A stretch of DNA of 64,000 nt, taken from contig CAVVGE010000007.1 of assembly GCA_963747735.1 (NCBI GenBank), positions 672,846 through 736,845 of the forward strand, given 5' to 3'. The translations under genes were made by a program, and so were the position numbers. Below are positions 53,115-61,965 of this stretch, in pieces; within the stretch, counting starts at the first letter, position 1; the number at the start of each line of letters is the position of its first letter. The notes below the pieces were generated by a model. That model saw only the letters and a list, made by a program, of their open reading frames with translations. It made no database searches and had not been told where the DNA came from. The stretch comes from AP-15 sp963747735 (lineage in GTDB: Bacteria; Pseudomonadota; Alphaproteobacteria; ATCC43930; CGMCC-115725).

Positions 53115-54218
53115 ATGGCGGCGAGCGGCAAGATTTGGGTCGGGATCGTCGGGGCGAGCGCCAGCCGGGGCTTTGCCTCGATTGCTCATATCCCGGCCTT
53201 GTGCGCGCTGCCGCAGTTCGAAATTACCGCTGTCGCCACGGCCAGACAGGAAACCGCCGAAGCCGCAGCCCGCCATTACGGGGCGCCGCTCGCGTTTGCC
53301 GACGCTCGCGAGCTGGCGCGGCATCCCGATGTCGATCTGGTCACCGTCAGCGTCAAAGTCCCCGACCACCATGGGCCGGTGATGGCGGCGATCGAGGCCG
53401 GCAAGCACGTTTATTGCGAGTGGCCCCTCGGCCGCGACACCGCCGAAGCGGAACGCCTGCTCGACGCGGCGGAGCGCCGCGGGGTCCGGCATGCGGTCGG
53501 ATTGCAGGGCCAGGTGTCGCCGGCGATCGACTACGCCAGAGACCTGATCGCCGACGGCTATGTCGGGCGGGTGCTGAGCGCCACGCTGATCGGCTGCGCG
53601 CCGAACTGGGGACCGACGATCGAGCGCGCCTACCAGGCCGACCGCGCCAATGGCGCCAATCTGATGACGATCACCGGGGGCCACCAGATCGATGCGCTGT
53701 GCTATTGCCTCGGTGAATTCCGCGAGCTGACCGCGTTTGCAGTGAGCCAGCGCGACCGGGTCGCGCTGGAGGCGACCGGCGAAATGGTCGCCAAGAACGT
53801 CCCCGACCAATTGGTTGTCAGCGGTATCGTCGGCGACGGGGTAGCGGTGTCGTTCCAGATCCGCGGCGGCATGACCCGCGGCACGGCGTTTCTGCTCGAG
53901 GTCCATGGCGAAAAAGGCGACCTGGCGCTCTCCGCCACCTCGCGCGCCTCGATGCAGCGGCAGGAGCTGATTGTGAGGGGCGCGCAAGGCGCCGCCGAAG
54001 ATCTGGCCGAGCTGCCGGTGCCGGCGAAATACCGCTGGGTGCCGGAAGGGTTGGCGCGCGACTCCCGCTACAATGTCGCTCAGCTCTATGCGCGGCTCGC
54101 CGATTGCATCGGCAACGAAAAGCCCGTGAGCCCCGGTTTTGCCGCCGCCGTCACCCGCCATCGCCTCCTCGATGCGATCGTGCGATCCTCGCAAACCGGT
54201 CAAAAGCAGACGCTTTAG
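53115..54218 (+). CDS. Gfo/Idh/MocA family oxidoreductase
   Basis: The 367-residue NAD(P)-dependent protein has the N-terminal Rossmann segment VGIVGASASRGFASIAHIPA, then EAGKHVYCEWPLGRDTAEAE, where the usual EKP is EWP, and a C-terminal alpha/beta domain with GGHQIDALCYCLGEF. The altered EKP lysine position suggests a non-standard catalytic set, seen in a fungal/bacterial galactose-dehydrogenase-like subgroup. Start at 53115 with GGGAGGGG upstream. The substrate is unknown. Confidence 0.87.
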   Translation: MAASGKIWVGIVGASASRGFASIAHIPALCALPQFEITAVATARQETAEAAARHYGAPLAFADARELARHPDVDLVTVSVKVPDHHGPVMAAIEAGKHVYCEWPLGRDTAEAERLLDAAERRGVRHAVGLQGQVSPAIDYARDLIADGYVGRVLSATLIGCAPNWGPTIERAYQADRANGANLMTITGGHQIDALCYCLGEFRELTAFAVSQRDRVALEATGEMVAKNVPDQLVVSGIVGDGVAVSFQIRGGMTRGTAFLLEVHGEKGDLALSATSRASMQRQELIVRGAQGAAEDLAELPVPAKYRWVPEGLARDSRYNVAQLYARLADCIGNEKPVSPGFAAAVTRHRLLDAIVRSSQTGQKQTL

Positions 54219-54312
54219 CCCGACCGCTGCGAATGCACCGCCCGGAGCATGACCTTAGAATATAGGATAATCTTCGCTTCGTTGCGTTTGGCGTCTCGCG
54301 CGGCGGTGCCGT

Positions 54313-54954
54313 TTATCGGCGTTCGGCGAGGATGTGCCAATGCCAGGAGCCGGCGCGCCGCTGGTCCTCTTGGCTCAGCGACAACAGCTCGAAGCCGGCG
54401 AAGAGCGCGGCAAGGCCGGCCAGGTCGCAATAGTAATGCGGGTGCGCGTCGGCATCGCTGCCGCGGATAAAGGTGTCGGGTGCGGTCGGCTCGCCGCGGC
54501 CGAATTGCACGTCGCGTTTGGACAGCATCGTGCCCTGGTAGAGCCCGCCGGGCTTGAGCACGCGCCAGATCTCGGCGAGCCGGCGGCCGGCATCGCCCAT
54601 CGTGCCGTGAAAGATCACGTTCCACGACAACACATAGTCGAAGCTCTCCTCGGCGAAGGGCAGCACGTCGGCATCGCCTTGGCGCAAGCTGAGGCTGAGA
54701 CCGCGCGCCGCCGCCTCGCGGCGAGCGAAGTCGAGACCGGCGGCGGCACCGTCGATCGCCTCGACGGCAAAGCCGTTTTCCGCGAAGAAAAGCGCGTGGC
54801 GGCCGACGCCGCAACCGAGATCCAGCACATGCCGCGCGCCACGCGCCTCCAGCACCGGCACAATCGCCGCCACCGCCGGGTGCGGCACGAGCCAGTCGGC
54901 ACGCCCCTCCGGTGTCGCCCATCGCACGTCCCACGCCTCGACCGCTGTCGCCAT
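54313..54954 (-). CDS. class I SAM-dependent methyltransferase
   Basis: The 213-residue protein has motif I VLDLGCGVGRHALFFAENG, the acidic residue EAIDGAAAG, motif II FDYVLSWNVIFHGTM and motif III VLKPGGLYQGTM, typical of the UbiE/tellurite-resistance-like methyltransferases. The substrate cannot be read from the sequence. Start at 54954. It is convergent with the oxidoreductase gene. Confidence 0.88.
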   Translation of the reverse strand: MATAVEAWDVRWATPEGRADWLVPHPAVAAIVPVLEARGARHVLDLGCGVGRHALFFAENGFAVEAIDGAAAGLDFARREAAARGLSLSLRQGDADVLPFAEESFDYVLSWNVIFHGTMGDAGRRLAEIWRVLKPGGLYQGTMLSKRDVQFGRGEPTAPDTFIRGSDADAHPHYYCDLAGLAALFAGFELLSLSQEDQRRAGSWHWHILAERR

Positions 54955-55363
54955 CTGCGCCTCGCCGCATTGCCCGCCGATATGCCGGCCATCATCATAA
55001 GCGGGAAGCACAGATGAGCGAGCCGGAAATGGCCGGTCCGGGACACCGGGGATCGCCGGCTTCGGCGACGGCAGAGGTCCAGCCCGCGGCCAACCACATG
55101 GCGAGCCGAGCAAGGCGGAAGCACGATATGGCGAATTGCGTTCGGAGATTCGAACGGCGGTCGATCGCTTTGGCAACCCGCATGCCCCGAGCCTGCCTTA
55201 TGCACGCGGCAAGATTCTGTCGAGCAGGCGGGCAGGCGCGCCTCTACGGATGCACCGGAATTAGCCACCTTGACAGCCTCCCTCAGCCGCAGCTTTGGAC
55301 TGCAGCCGGAACGCGATCAAGCCGGGATCAGCTCGCGCGCCCCCTGCCGAGACTGGCAAGTAC
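54955..55363 (+). other. gene-free stretch upstream of the group II intron remnant
   Basis: About 400 bp without a coding frame I can support. It probably contains the promoter of the methyltransferase gene at its left end and deleted intron sequence at its right end. Confidence 0.5.
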
Positions 55364-55906
55364 GACGCCCGGCGTTTCTGGGACGCGATGCGCGAACGGC
55401 TGCGGGAATTCTCGCTGTCGCTGCATCCGGACAAGACCCGCCTGTTCGAGTTCGGCCGCTATGCGGCGCAGAACCGCGAGACGCGTGGGCTCGGAAAACC
55501 GGAGACCTTCACGTTCCTGGGCTTTGTGCTGATCTGCGGCAAATCCCGGCGAGGCGACTTCCAGATCAAGAGGAAGTCACGCCGCGACCGCATGCGCGCG
55601 AAGCTGCAGGAGATCAAGGAAGGGTTGCGTCAGCGATGGCACGGGCCGGTCCCGGACACCGGGAAATGGCTCGGCCAAGTCGTCGCCGGATATTTCGCTT
55701 ACCACGCCGTGCCGACGAACAGCGCGGCGATCGGCGCATTCCGCTACCACGTCACCGTTCTCTGGCACCGGCGTCTCTGTCGGCGCAGCCAGAAGGCACG
55801 ATTGGTGTGGCCGCGGATGGCGAAGCTGGCCGACGATTTTCTCCCCAAGCCGCGCGTCCTTCATCCCCGGCCGAATGTGCGCTTCGCCGTCAGACACCCG
55901 AGGTAG
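55364..55906 (+). pseudogene. group II intron reverse transcriptase/maturase, C-terminal remnant
   Basis: About 180 codons remain, from DARRFWDAMRERLREFSLSL through HPDKTRLFEFGRYAA, PETFTFLGFVLICGK and the maturase-type tail RYHVTVLWHRRLCRRSQK to a TAG. The catalytic YADD motif and the rest of the reverse transcriptase lie in a missing 5' part. The LHPDKT...FGRYAA and FTFLGF blocks are typical of bacterial intron-encoded proteins. The intron's own 3' RNA domains follow directly. Confidence 0.85.
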
Positions 55907-55980
55907 GAGCCGAGTGCCCGAATTGGGCTCGCTCGGATCTGTGCGGGGGGCGCTCAGCAATGAGCGTCCCTACCGCGAAT
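55907..55980 (+). ncRNA. group II intron domains V and VI (degenerate intron 3' end)
   Basis: Domain V is recognisable as GAGCCGAGTGCCCG, a loop, then GGGCTCGCTCGGATCT (55907-55940). A hairpin GGGGGCGCTCA / TGAGCGTCCC (about 55945-55972) matches domain VI, and the end reads CCCTACCGCGAA. Together with the maturase tail it marks the 3' boundary of an intron whose 5' half is gone. Confidence 0.75.
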
Positions 55981-56054
55981 GCGTGAGGGGATCGCGCAAG
56001 AGCAGGGATGGATTGACTTCGCACAGACGGAACGGTTGCCACCCCTGCGGACAA

Positions 56055-56957
56055 TCACAAGAGATCGGCGACCGCGTTCCAGTAGCATCTGATCGCAGAA
56101 AGATGGTCACCCAGCGTGCGACCTTCGATCCGTCTCAGATGGCCGCGCCCCGAATAGGTCGCCAGCGTCAGATGAGTGGCGCCGCAGGATTTCCAGAAAC
56201 GCACGGTATCGCGCCATTCGGCTTCATCGCCGATCCCGGCGGTGACTCGTGTGTCGATGCCGATACTGTCCGGCTCGCGGCCGGCCGCCTCGGCCATTGC
56301 GCGCAGTTTGTCGAAAGCGGCCTTCGCCTCATCGCCCGGCGCATAGGCCATCGGCATCCACCCATCGCCCCATTCGACGACGCGCTGCATCGTCACCTCG
56401 GCATGACCGCCGAACCAGACCGGGATCGTGCGACGAGGCGGTAGCGGGTTGATCCCGGCATCCTCGATGGTGTGGTATTTGCCGTGGAAGGTGACGTGCG
56501 GCTCGGCCCACAGCGCCTTCATGACCTGCACCTGCTCTTCGGAGCGGCGGCCGCGGTTGTGGAAATTCTCGTTGAGGCCGACGAACTCAACCTCGTTCCA
56601 GCCGACCCCGACGCCAAGCCGGAACCTGCCGGCGCACAGCACGTCGAGTGAAGCGGCCTGCTTGGCAACCAGGACCGCCTGGCGCTGCGCCAGGATGAGC
56701 ACCTGAGTTGAAAACTCGATCGTCTCGGTGCAGCCGGCGAGAAAGCTGAACAGCGCGAACGGGTCGTGGAACAGATCAGCGGACGTGTTGCGATCGCCCC
56801 AGCCCGGGCGGCTCGCGACGTTCACGCCGATCACGTGGTCGGGCGCCGACAAATCCTGGTAGCCGATGTCCTCGGCCGCTTGAGCAAACTCCCGAAGCGC
56901 CGAGGGGTCGCCGCCGATGGCCGCATCGATCGCCGGTATCGCTACGCCGAGCTTCAT
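56055..56957 (-). CDS. LLM class F420-dependent oxidoreductase
   Basis: The 300-residue luciferase-like protein begins MKLGVAIPAIDAAIGGDPSA. It has the blocks GRFRLGVGVGWNEVEFVGLN, NRGRRSEEQVQVMKALW and PVWFGGHAEVTMQRVVEWGD, typical of the probable F420-dependent group. The exact cofactor (F420 or FMN) is not certain. GGAGGAGGGA lies 5-6 bp before the ATG. Confidence 0.88.
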   Translation of the reverse strand: MKLGVAIPAIDAAIGGDPSALREFAQAAEDIGYQDLSAPDHVIGVNVASRPGWGDRNTSADLFHDPFALFSFLAGCTETIEFSTQVLILAQRQAVLVAKQAASLDVLCAGRFRLGVGVGWNEVEFVGLNENFHNRGRRSEEQVQVMKALWAEPHVTFHGKYHTIEDAGINPLPPRRTIPVWFGGHAEVTMQRVVEWGDGWMPMAYAPGDEAKAAFDKLRAMAEAAGREPDSIGIDTRVTAGIGDEAEWRDTVRFWKSCGATHLTLATYSGRGHLRRIEGRTLGDHLSAIRCYWNAVADLL

Positions 56958-57053
56958 CTCAGTCCCTCCTCCGCAGGTCGTTCGATACTGACGTGAATCA
57001 CCCGCTCATCGGGAAACGATCGCGTCTTGTCCTTAGAGAAAGGCGCACCCGCA

Positions 57054-57917
57054 TCAGGCCTGCGACGCGCCTGTGGCCGCGCGCAACACAGCGCAGATCA
57101 CTACCATCTTCGCGATGACGTCGCCGGCAAACGGCTCAACTGCTGCCCGGACAGCATCATTGAACGTAGGGTCTATCGGCGCGGCGGACGGGTCGTGCAG
57201 CTGCATCGCAACAAGCGTCGCGCGGACCCACGCTTTCGCCGTGGCGTCGGCGATCGAGCGATCGAGGGACCCGTCGGCATCCATGGGCGCGATCAGCGTC
57301 CAAGCCAGCGCTAGATAGGCCGGCCAATACGCCAGATGCCGATACATGCTGGCGAGCACCGCGTCGTCCCGTTGCGTACCGAGCCGGTTCAAGATCAGCA
57401 CCAATTCGGCGGTCGCCGGGGGCAGCTCGGCCATGACGGGCAGCGACGGCAGCGGGATTGACGGGGGTGTTTCATACAGGTCGCCGACGCCATGCAAGGA
57501 TGCGGCAGCGCGAGCAGGCGGCTCGTTGTCCAGACGGCGCAGCAGCCCGAAGAGGGCGATGAGGGCCATCGCGTTGGTCCGATCGTATGCCGCAAGAACG
57601 TGGCGGATGGTGCTGATGTCACCGCCGAGAAGATCGACCGCGGCAAAGGCTTCCGGGGAAAATTGCGGAAGTCGAGGTAGAACGAGATCGTCATGCAGCG
57701 CCGCCGCTTCGGCCGCGATCGTGCCGTTGACATAGAGCGGCCGCAACATCCCCCAGGTCCAGGGCAGAGCGTCTGGGATCGTGGCGAGATGGCGCCAGAC
57801 AAGGTTGACCACCTCGACCCCGAGCACCCGGCGGATGTCGGCGAAGATCGCCGCGATCTCGCCGCTTGCGGCGGCTTCGGTGACGGCCGGGACAGGATCG
57901 CTAGCGCTCGACGTCAT
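57054..57917 (-). CDS. DehI-like 2-haloacid dehalogenase family protein
   Basis: The 287-residue all-helical protein appears to have two similar halves, as in group I haloacid dehalogenases (DehI), which hydrolyse both D- and L-2-haloacids with an activated water. Segments such as VEVVNLVWRHLATIPDALPW, WTWGMLRPLYVNGTI and the second-half SMYRHLAYWPAYLALAWTLI support this. The family assignment is by pattern recall and could also fit other AhpD-like helical proteins. It lies 1.5-6 kb from a second, unrelated dehalogenase in the same island. Confidence 0.6.
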   Translation of the reverse strand: MTSSASDPVPAVTEAAASGEIAAIFADIRRVLGVEVVNLVWRHLATIPDALPWTWGMLRPLYVNGTIAAEAAALHDDLVLPRLPQFSPEAFAAVDLLGGDISTIRHVLAAYDRTNAMALIALFGLLRRLDNEPPARAAASLHGVGDLYETPPSIPLPSLPVMAELPPATAELVLILNRLGTQRDDAVLASMYRHLAYWPAYLALAWTLIAPMDADGSLDRSIADATAKAWVRATLVAMQLHDPSAAPIDPTFNDAVRAAVEPFAGDVIAKMVVICAVLRAATGASQA

Positions 57918-57984
57918 GATCGCAACTTCCTCTGCCTGCCTCTCCCTGGATAAGAGTCACGGCGGTTGACTGGACGCCCGGCGG

Positions 57985-59616
57985 TCATTCGGTGGCGACC
58001 GGGCCAGGGGAATTTGCGCTTTGCGACTTGCGCAGCAGCAACAGCAAGGGCGCTGACAGAAGAGCGATGACCATCATCAATTTGAAGTCATCGATATAGG
58101 CAACCATCTGCGCCTGGCGGGTCACCTCGACATTGAGCGCGGCGATCCCTGGGGTCTTGCTGAGGCTGAAGGGCGCCAGCAAGTATGGCGCCTGCGCCAG
58201 TGGATTATCCGGGCGCAGATGTTCGATGAGGTGCGCATGCACGGTCTGGGTGTTCTCGACAAACAAAGCTTCGAGGATAGCGATACCAATGCTGCTGCCG
58301 ATGTTACGCACCAGGCTGAATAGGGCGGTGGCTTGGGTCAGGATCGAGCGCGGCAGGGTCGAAAAGCTGATCGTGCTCAACGGCACGAACACAAAGCCCA
58401 GCCCGAAGCCCTGGACCAGCCCCGAGACGACAATCGGCTGCATATCCATGCCGAGTGAGAACTCGCTCATCTGATAGAGCGAGAAAGTGGTCAGCGCGAG
58501 TCCACTAAGGATAATCAGACGGACTTCGACGACGTTGATGATCCGGCCGACCAGGAACATTCCGATCATCGTACCGACGCCGCGCGGCGCGATGACAAGA
58601 CCGGCCGTTGCCACGGGGTAATGCATCAATTGCTGGAGCATTGTTGGCATTAGTGCCAGCGTCGCGAACATGATGACCCCGACAAAGAACATCAGCACAA
58701 GGCCGGCAACGAAATTGGAGTCGCGCAACAGATCGCGATTGAGGAACGGACGCCCGCTCGTCGTCAGCGTGTGAACGACGAAGAGGTACAGGGCGAGTCC
58801 GGCGACTGTCGCCTCGACCCAGATTTCGGTCGAGTGGAACCAATCCTTGAGTTCGCCCCGGTCGAGCAGAACCTGCAAGGCGCCGATCGCAACGCCAAGC
58901 GCGCCAAAGCCGAAAAAATCAAAGCGCTCGCGCAGGGCGTGGCGGGTCTCGTTGATGAACACGAGGATGCCGACGAAGGCAATGATGCCGATTGGCAAGT
59001 TGATGTAGAACACCCAACGCCAGTCATAATGGTCGGTCAGCCAGCCGCCAAGCGCGGGACCGACGATCGGTCCGACCATGACCCCGGTACCCCATACCGC
59101 CATGGCCCGGCCATGCCGCTCGGGCGGGTTGATGCGCAACAGCACGGCCTGCGACAACGGCATCAATGCTGCGCCGCATATCCCTTGCAGCAGACGAAAG
59201 AGAACCATCTGAGTGAGGCTTTCGGCGGCGCCGCACAGCGCCGAGGCCGCGGTGAAGCCGGCGACCGAGATTAGAAAGACTCGCTTGATGCCAAAGGCGC
59301 CGGCCAGCCACCCCGTCAGCGGGGTCATGATTGCGGCCGCGACGAGATAGGACGTCAAGACCCAGGTGATCTGGTCCTGCGCCGCCGAGAGGCTGCCCTG
59401 GATGTGCGGCAGCGCAACGTTGGCGATCGTCGTATCGATCGCCTGCATGATCGTCGCCAGCATGATCGAGATCGTAATGGCGGCGCGATTGACCTTCGGG
59501 GCAACAGGATCAAGCGTTCCGCTTCCATCGCGCTCGATGCGCCCGGGGAGTTGACCCGGATTAAGGGACTCGCCAGACGCGGAAGCGTCGCGGGCGGCCG
59601 GAACGTGATCGCTCAT
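57985..59616 (-). CDS. DHA2 family MFS multidrug efflux transporter (EmrB-like)
   Basis: The 543-residue protein has 14 predicted helices and the DHA2 hallmarks MQAIDTTIANVALPHIQGSL, ITWVLTSYLVAAAIMTPLTG and GTGVMVGPIVGPALGGWLTD (motif C of drug antiporters). EmrB works with a periplasmic EmrA adaptor, but none is present here. It probably exports a toxic compound handled by the neighbouring glutathione transferase, peroxiredoxin and dehalogenases. Confidence 0.92.
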   Translation of the reverse strand: MSDHVPAARDASASGESLNPGQLPGRIERDGSGTLDPVAPKVNRAAITISIMLATIMQAIDTTIANVALPHIQGSLSAAQDQITWVLTSYLVAAAIMTPLTGWLAGAFGIKRVFLISVAGFTAASALCGAAESLTQMVLFRLLQGICGAALMPLSQAVLLRINPPERHGRAMAVWGTGVMVGPIVGPALGGWLTDHYDWRWVFYINLPIGIIAFVGILVFINETRHALRERFDFFGFGALGVAIGALQVLLDRGELKDWFHSTEIWVEATVAGLALYLFVVHTLTTSGRPFLNRDLLRDSNFVAGLVLMFFVGVIMFATLALMPTMLQQLMHYPVATAGLVIAPRGVGTMIGMFLVGRIINVVEVRLIILSGLALTTFSLYQMSEFSLGMDMQPIVVSGLVQGFGLGFVFVPLSTISFSTLPRSILTQATALFSLVRNIGSSIGIAILEALFVENTQTVHAHLIEHLRPDNPLAQAPYLLAPFSLSKTPGIAALNVEVTRQAQMVAYIDDFKLMMVIALLSAPLLLLLRKSQSANSPGPVATE

Positions 59617-59691
59617 TTTGCGGTCGCCACCATGATCCAGACACCGCCGGCACCCTGGCGCAGCCGAGGTGCCGGCGTACGGTCAGTTGAG

Positions 59692-60399
59692 TCAAGCGGC
59701 GGCGGGCGGATAATTAGAGGGGAAGAGCGCCCGCCGCGTCTCGTCGTCGACCTCTTTCTTGAAGGCGTGGCTGCTGCCCACCGCCCGCGCCTTGGCAACA
59801 GCCGGCCGCGCGTTAATTGCATGGAACCAGCGGCGGATATTGGGATAGGCGGCAAGCGGATCGTCACTGCCCGGCAGCACGAAACTGGCCCGGTCAACCC
59901 AGCCCCAGCCGGAGATGTCGGCGATTGTGTAGTCCTTGCCGACGATGAACTCGCGACCCGCGAGGTGCTTGTCGAGCACCGTGTAGTGGCGTTCCGCTTC
60001 GCGGCGGTAGCGGTTGATGGCGTAGGGAAGCTTTTCCGGTGTGGCGCGCTGGAAATGCACGGCCTGGCCCGAGAACGGCCCTAGACCCGTAGCGATAAAG
60101 AACAGCCAGGACAGCAACTCGCCCCGATCGGCGGGCGAGCCCATCAGTTTGCCGGTCTTGTCGCCGAGATAGAGCAGGATCGCGGTCGAGTTGAAGACGC
60201 GAGTCTCGGCCCCGCCCGGCCCGTCGGTATCAACGATCGCCGGCACCTTGCCGTTGGGGTTGATGGCCCGGAACTCGGCCGTGTGCTGCTGACCCTTGGC
60301 CGTATCGACCGGCACGATTTCGTACGGCAACCCGGTTTCTTCGAGAAACAGCGCGACTTTGGCGGGGTTCGGCGTCGGGTGGTAATAAAAGCGGATCAT
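59692..60399 (-). CDS. glutathione S-transferase family protein
   Basis: The 235-residue protein has the thioredoxin-like domain MIRFYYHPTPNPAKVALFLE, then NPNGKVPAIVDTDG and FNSTAILLYLGDKTG, and a helical domain with GKDYTIADISGWGWVDRA. This is the YfcG/nu-class pattern, some members of which act as disulfide-bond reductases. It is 28 bp downstream of the peroxiredoxin-like gene and surely co-transcribed with it. Confidence 0.92.
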   Translation of the reverse strand: MIRFYYHPTPNPAKVALFLEETGLPYEIVPVDTAKGQQHTAEFRAINPNGKVPAIVDTDGPGGAETRVFNSTAILLYLGDKTGKLMGSPADRGELLSWLFFIATGLGPFSGQAVHFQRATPEKLPYAINRYRREAERHYTVLDKHLAGREFIVGKDYTIADISGWGWVDRASFVLPGSDDPLAAYPNIRRWFHAINARPAVAKARAVGSSHAFKKEVDDETRRALFPSNYPPAAA

Positions 60400-60427
60400 T
60401 GTCGGTCCTTTCGGTAAGCGGGCGTGG

Positions 60428-61096
60428 TCAGGCGGCCTTGGTCGCGTCGGCACGCAGCGTGCGGAGCGCCGCGACGATCGCGACAGGCTCCAGACGTTCG
60501 CGGTAGTCGAGTTCGATCTCGGCGAGCTCGATCTTGTGGTCAGGCGCGACGACATAGGTCGCGGACAGCGGCAATTCCCAGCTGTCGTCGCCATTGATGC
60601 CGGGCAGTGCCTTGTTGTTCGAGGTCAGGGCGGCGCGCAACTCGTCGGGCAGCGAATAGACGAGACCGAAGGAGCGCGCGACGTGGTTGCCCACATCGCT
60701 CAGCACGTCGAAGCTGAGCTGGTTCACCTCCGCCGTCGACAGCGAGCCGTCGGGGAGTTGCGGCGAAATCGCGACGAGCTTGGCGCCAAGCGCCGTGATC
60801 TCGCCCAGCACCTGCTGGTAGGCGCGAAGCTGGAGGTTGCAGTAGGGACACCAGCCGCCGCGATAGAACATCACCACTGCCGGACCACCGCAGAGCAGTC
60901 CCGCGAGGGAGACAGGCCTGCCTGCGGGGTTTGGCAGCGAGAAATCCGGCGCGTGATTGCCGGTTTTCAAAGCCTTTTCGATTGGAAAAGTCCGCTGCAG
61001 CTCTTCGACTTTGGCATCGTACAGCTCGGACCGACCCGGCGGAGCCGCGCGAATAAACTCGGCGCGCAGGGCATCCAATTCAGTTTGCAGGCTCAT
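60428..61096 (-). CDS. peroxiredoxin-like (AhpC/TSA) thiol protein
   Basis: The 222-residue thioredoxin-fold protein has the active site C83-P-Y-C86 in VVMFYRGGWCPYCNLQL. This CxxC form belongs to the peroxiredoxin-like group rather than classical AhpC. It probably reduces peroxides or other electrophiles with a thiol cofactor. A TAGAT-N6-ATCTA operator lies 23-38 bp upstream of its start, overlapping the expected promoter. Confidence 0.9.
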   Translation of the reverse strand: MSLQTELDALRAEFIRAAPPGRSELYDAKVEELQRTFPIEKALKTGNHAPDFSLPNPAGRPVSLAGLLCGGPAVVMFYRGGWCPYCNLQLRAYQQVLGEITALGAKLVAISPQLPDGSLSTAEVNQLSFDVLSDVGNHVARSFGLVYSLPDELRAALTSNNKALPGINGDDSWELPLSATYVVAPDHKIELAEIELDYRERLEPVAIVAALRTLRADATKAA

Positions 61097-61118
61097 CTTC
61101 GATCCTCTTCGCTCTTTT

Positions 61119-61134
61119 TAGATCATTTGATCTA
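61119..61134 (-). promoter_or_regulatory. candidate TetR operator, copy 1
   Basis: TAGATCATTTGATCTA is a perfect inverted repeat (7-bp arms, 2-bp centre) between the peroxiredoxin-like gene and the divergent tetR gene. The pattern TAGAT-N6-ATCTA recurs at 61885-61900 on the other side of tetR. Confidence 0.7.
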
Positions 61135-61253
61135 GAATGAACCGGCGGGCGGATGCTGACAATGGCTTTGCTGTTCTGGCGCGCGTGTTCTAAAATTCTG
61201 TCGATCGATCATGAGGATAGCGGCACGCCGGTGCGGCTGGTGCGAGGAGGCCG

Positions 61254-61841
61254 ATGGCACGACCGAGAGAGTTCGACGAGACGACCGTGCTGGAGGCGGC
61301 GATGAACTGCTTCTGGGCGCAGGGTTTCGAGCAGACATCGGTGCGCGATCTCGCCGAGCGCATGGGGATCACCGGCGCCAGCCTCTACAATGCCTTCGGC
61401 GACAAGCGGTCGTTGTATCGGCAGGCCTTCGTTCATTACCTCGCGCAAACGGTGCGGGACCGCGTTGCGCGGCTGGAGACGCTGCCACCGGCTGTGGCGA
61501 TACGGACCTTTTTCAACGAGATCATCGAACGGTCGGTCGACGATGAACAGCGCCGCGGCTGTATGCTCGTCAATGCAGCGCTAGAGCTGGCGCCCTATGA
61601 CCCCGAGTTCAGGCTACTCGTCGCCGAGGAAATGATGTTTATCGAAGCCTTCTTCCGCCGCTGCGTCGCAGCGGGGCAGAAGGACGGCTCAATTATCGGT
61701 ACCCGCCCGGCCGATGAGGTGGCTACGCTGCTGTTGAGCGTGCTGCTTGGCATCCGCGTCCTGGCGCGCACGCGCCCGCAACGTGAGGTGCTGGAGGGCG
61801 CCGCAAACGGGGTCCTGGCGATGCTCGGGGCCGCAGCGTAA
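61254..61841 (+). CDS. TetR/AcrR family transcriptional regulator
   Basis: The 195-residue repressor has the N-terminal HTH domain REFDETTVLEAAMNCFWAQG then FEQTSVRDLAERMGITGASL and YNAFGDKRSLYRQAF, and a C-terminal ligand-binding domain (FFNEIIERSVDDEQRRGCML). Cys residues near the start of the ligand domain (RRGCML) recall redox or electrophile sensors of the family. Identical-pattern operators flank the gene, so it probably controls the peroxiredoxin/GST operon on one side and the selenoprotein operon on the other. Confidence 0.92.
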   Translation: MARPREFDETTVLEAAMNCFWAQGFEQTSVRDLAERMGITGASLYNAFGDKRSLYRQAFVHYLAQTVRDRVARLETLPPAVAIRTFFNEIIERSVDDEQRRGCMLVNAALELAPYDPEFRLLVAEEMMFIEAFFRRCVAAGQKDGSIIGTRPADEVATLLLSVLLGIRVLARTRPQREVLEGAANGVLAMLGAAA

Positions 61842-61881
61842 CGGTCGGCGCGACGATCATCGTCCGCGCCGCGCCGGCACG

Positions 61882-61903
61882 TTTTAGATTGGTCGATCTA
61901 AAA
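61882..61903 (+). promoter_or_regulatory. candidate TetR operator, copy 2
   Basis: TTTTAGAT-TGGTCG-ATCTAAAA has perfect 8-bp arms. It shares TAGAT-N6-ATCTA with the copy at 61119. It lies 62 bp upstream of the selenoprotein gene start. Confidence 0.72.
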
Positions 61904-61965
61904 AAGATGATAAGCTCGCGCAACGGGGCGAGCCATCGCCTCGCGCAGAGGCGAGGAGAAGTGCG

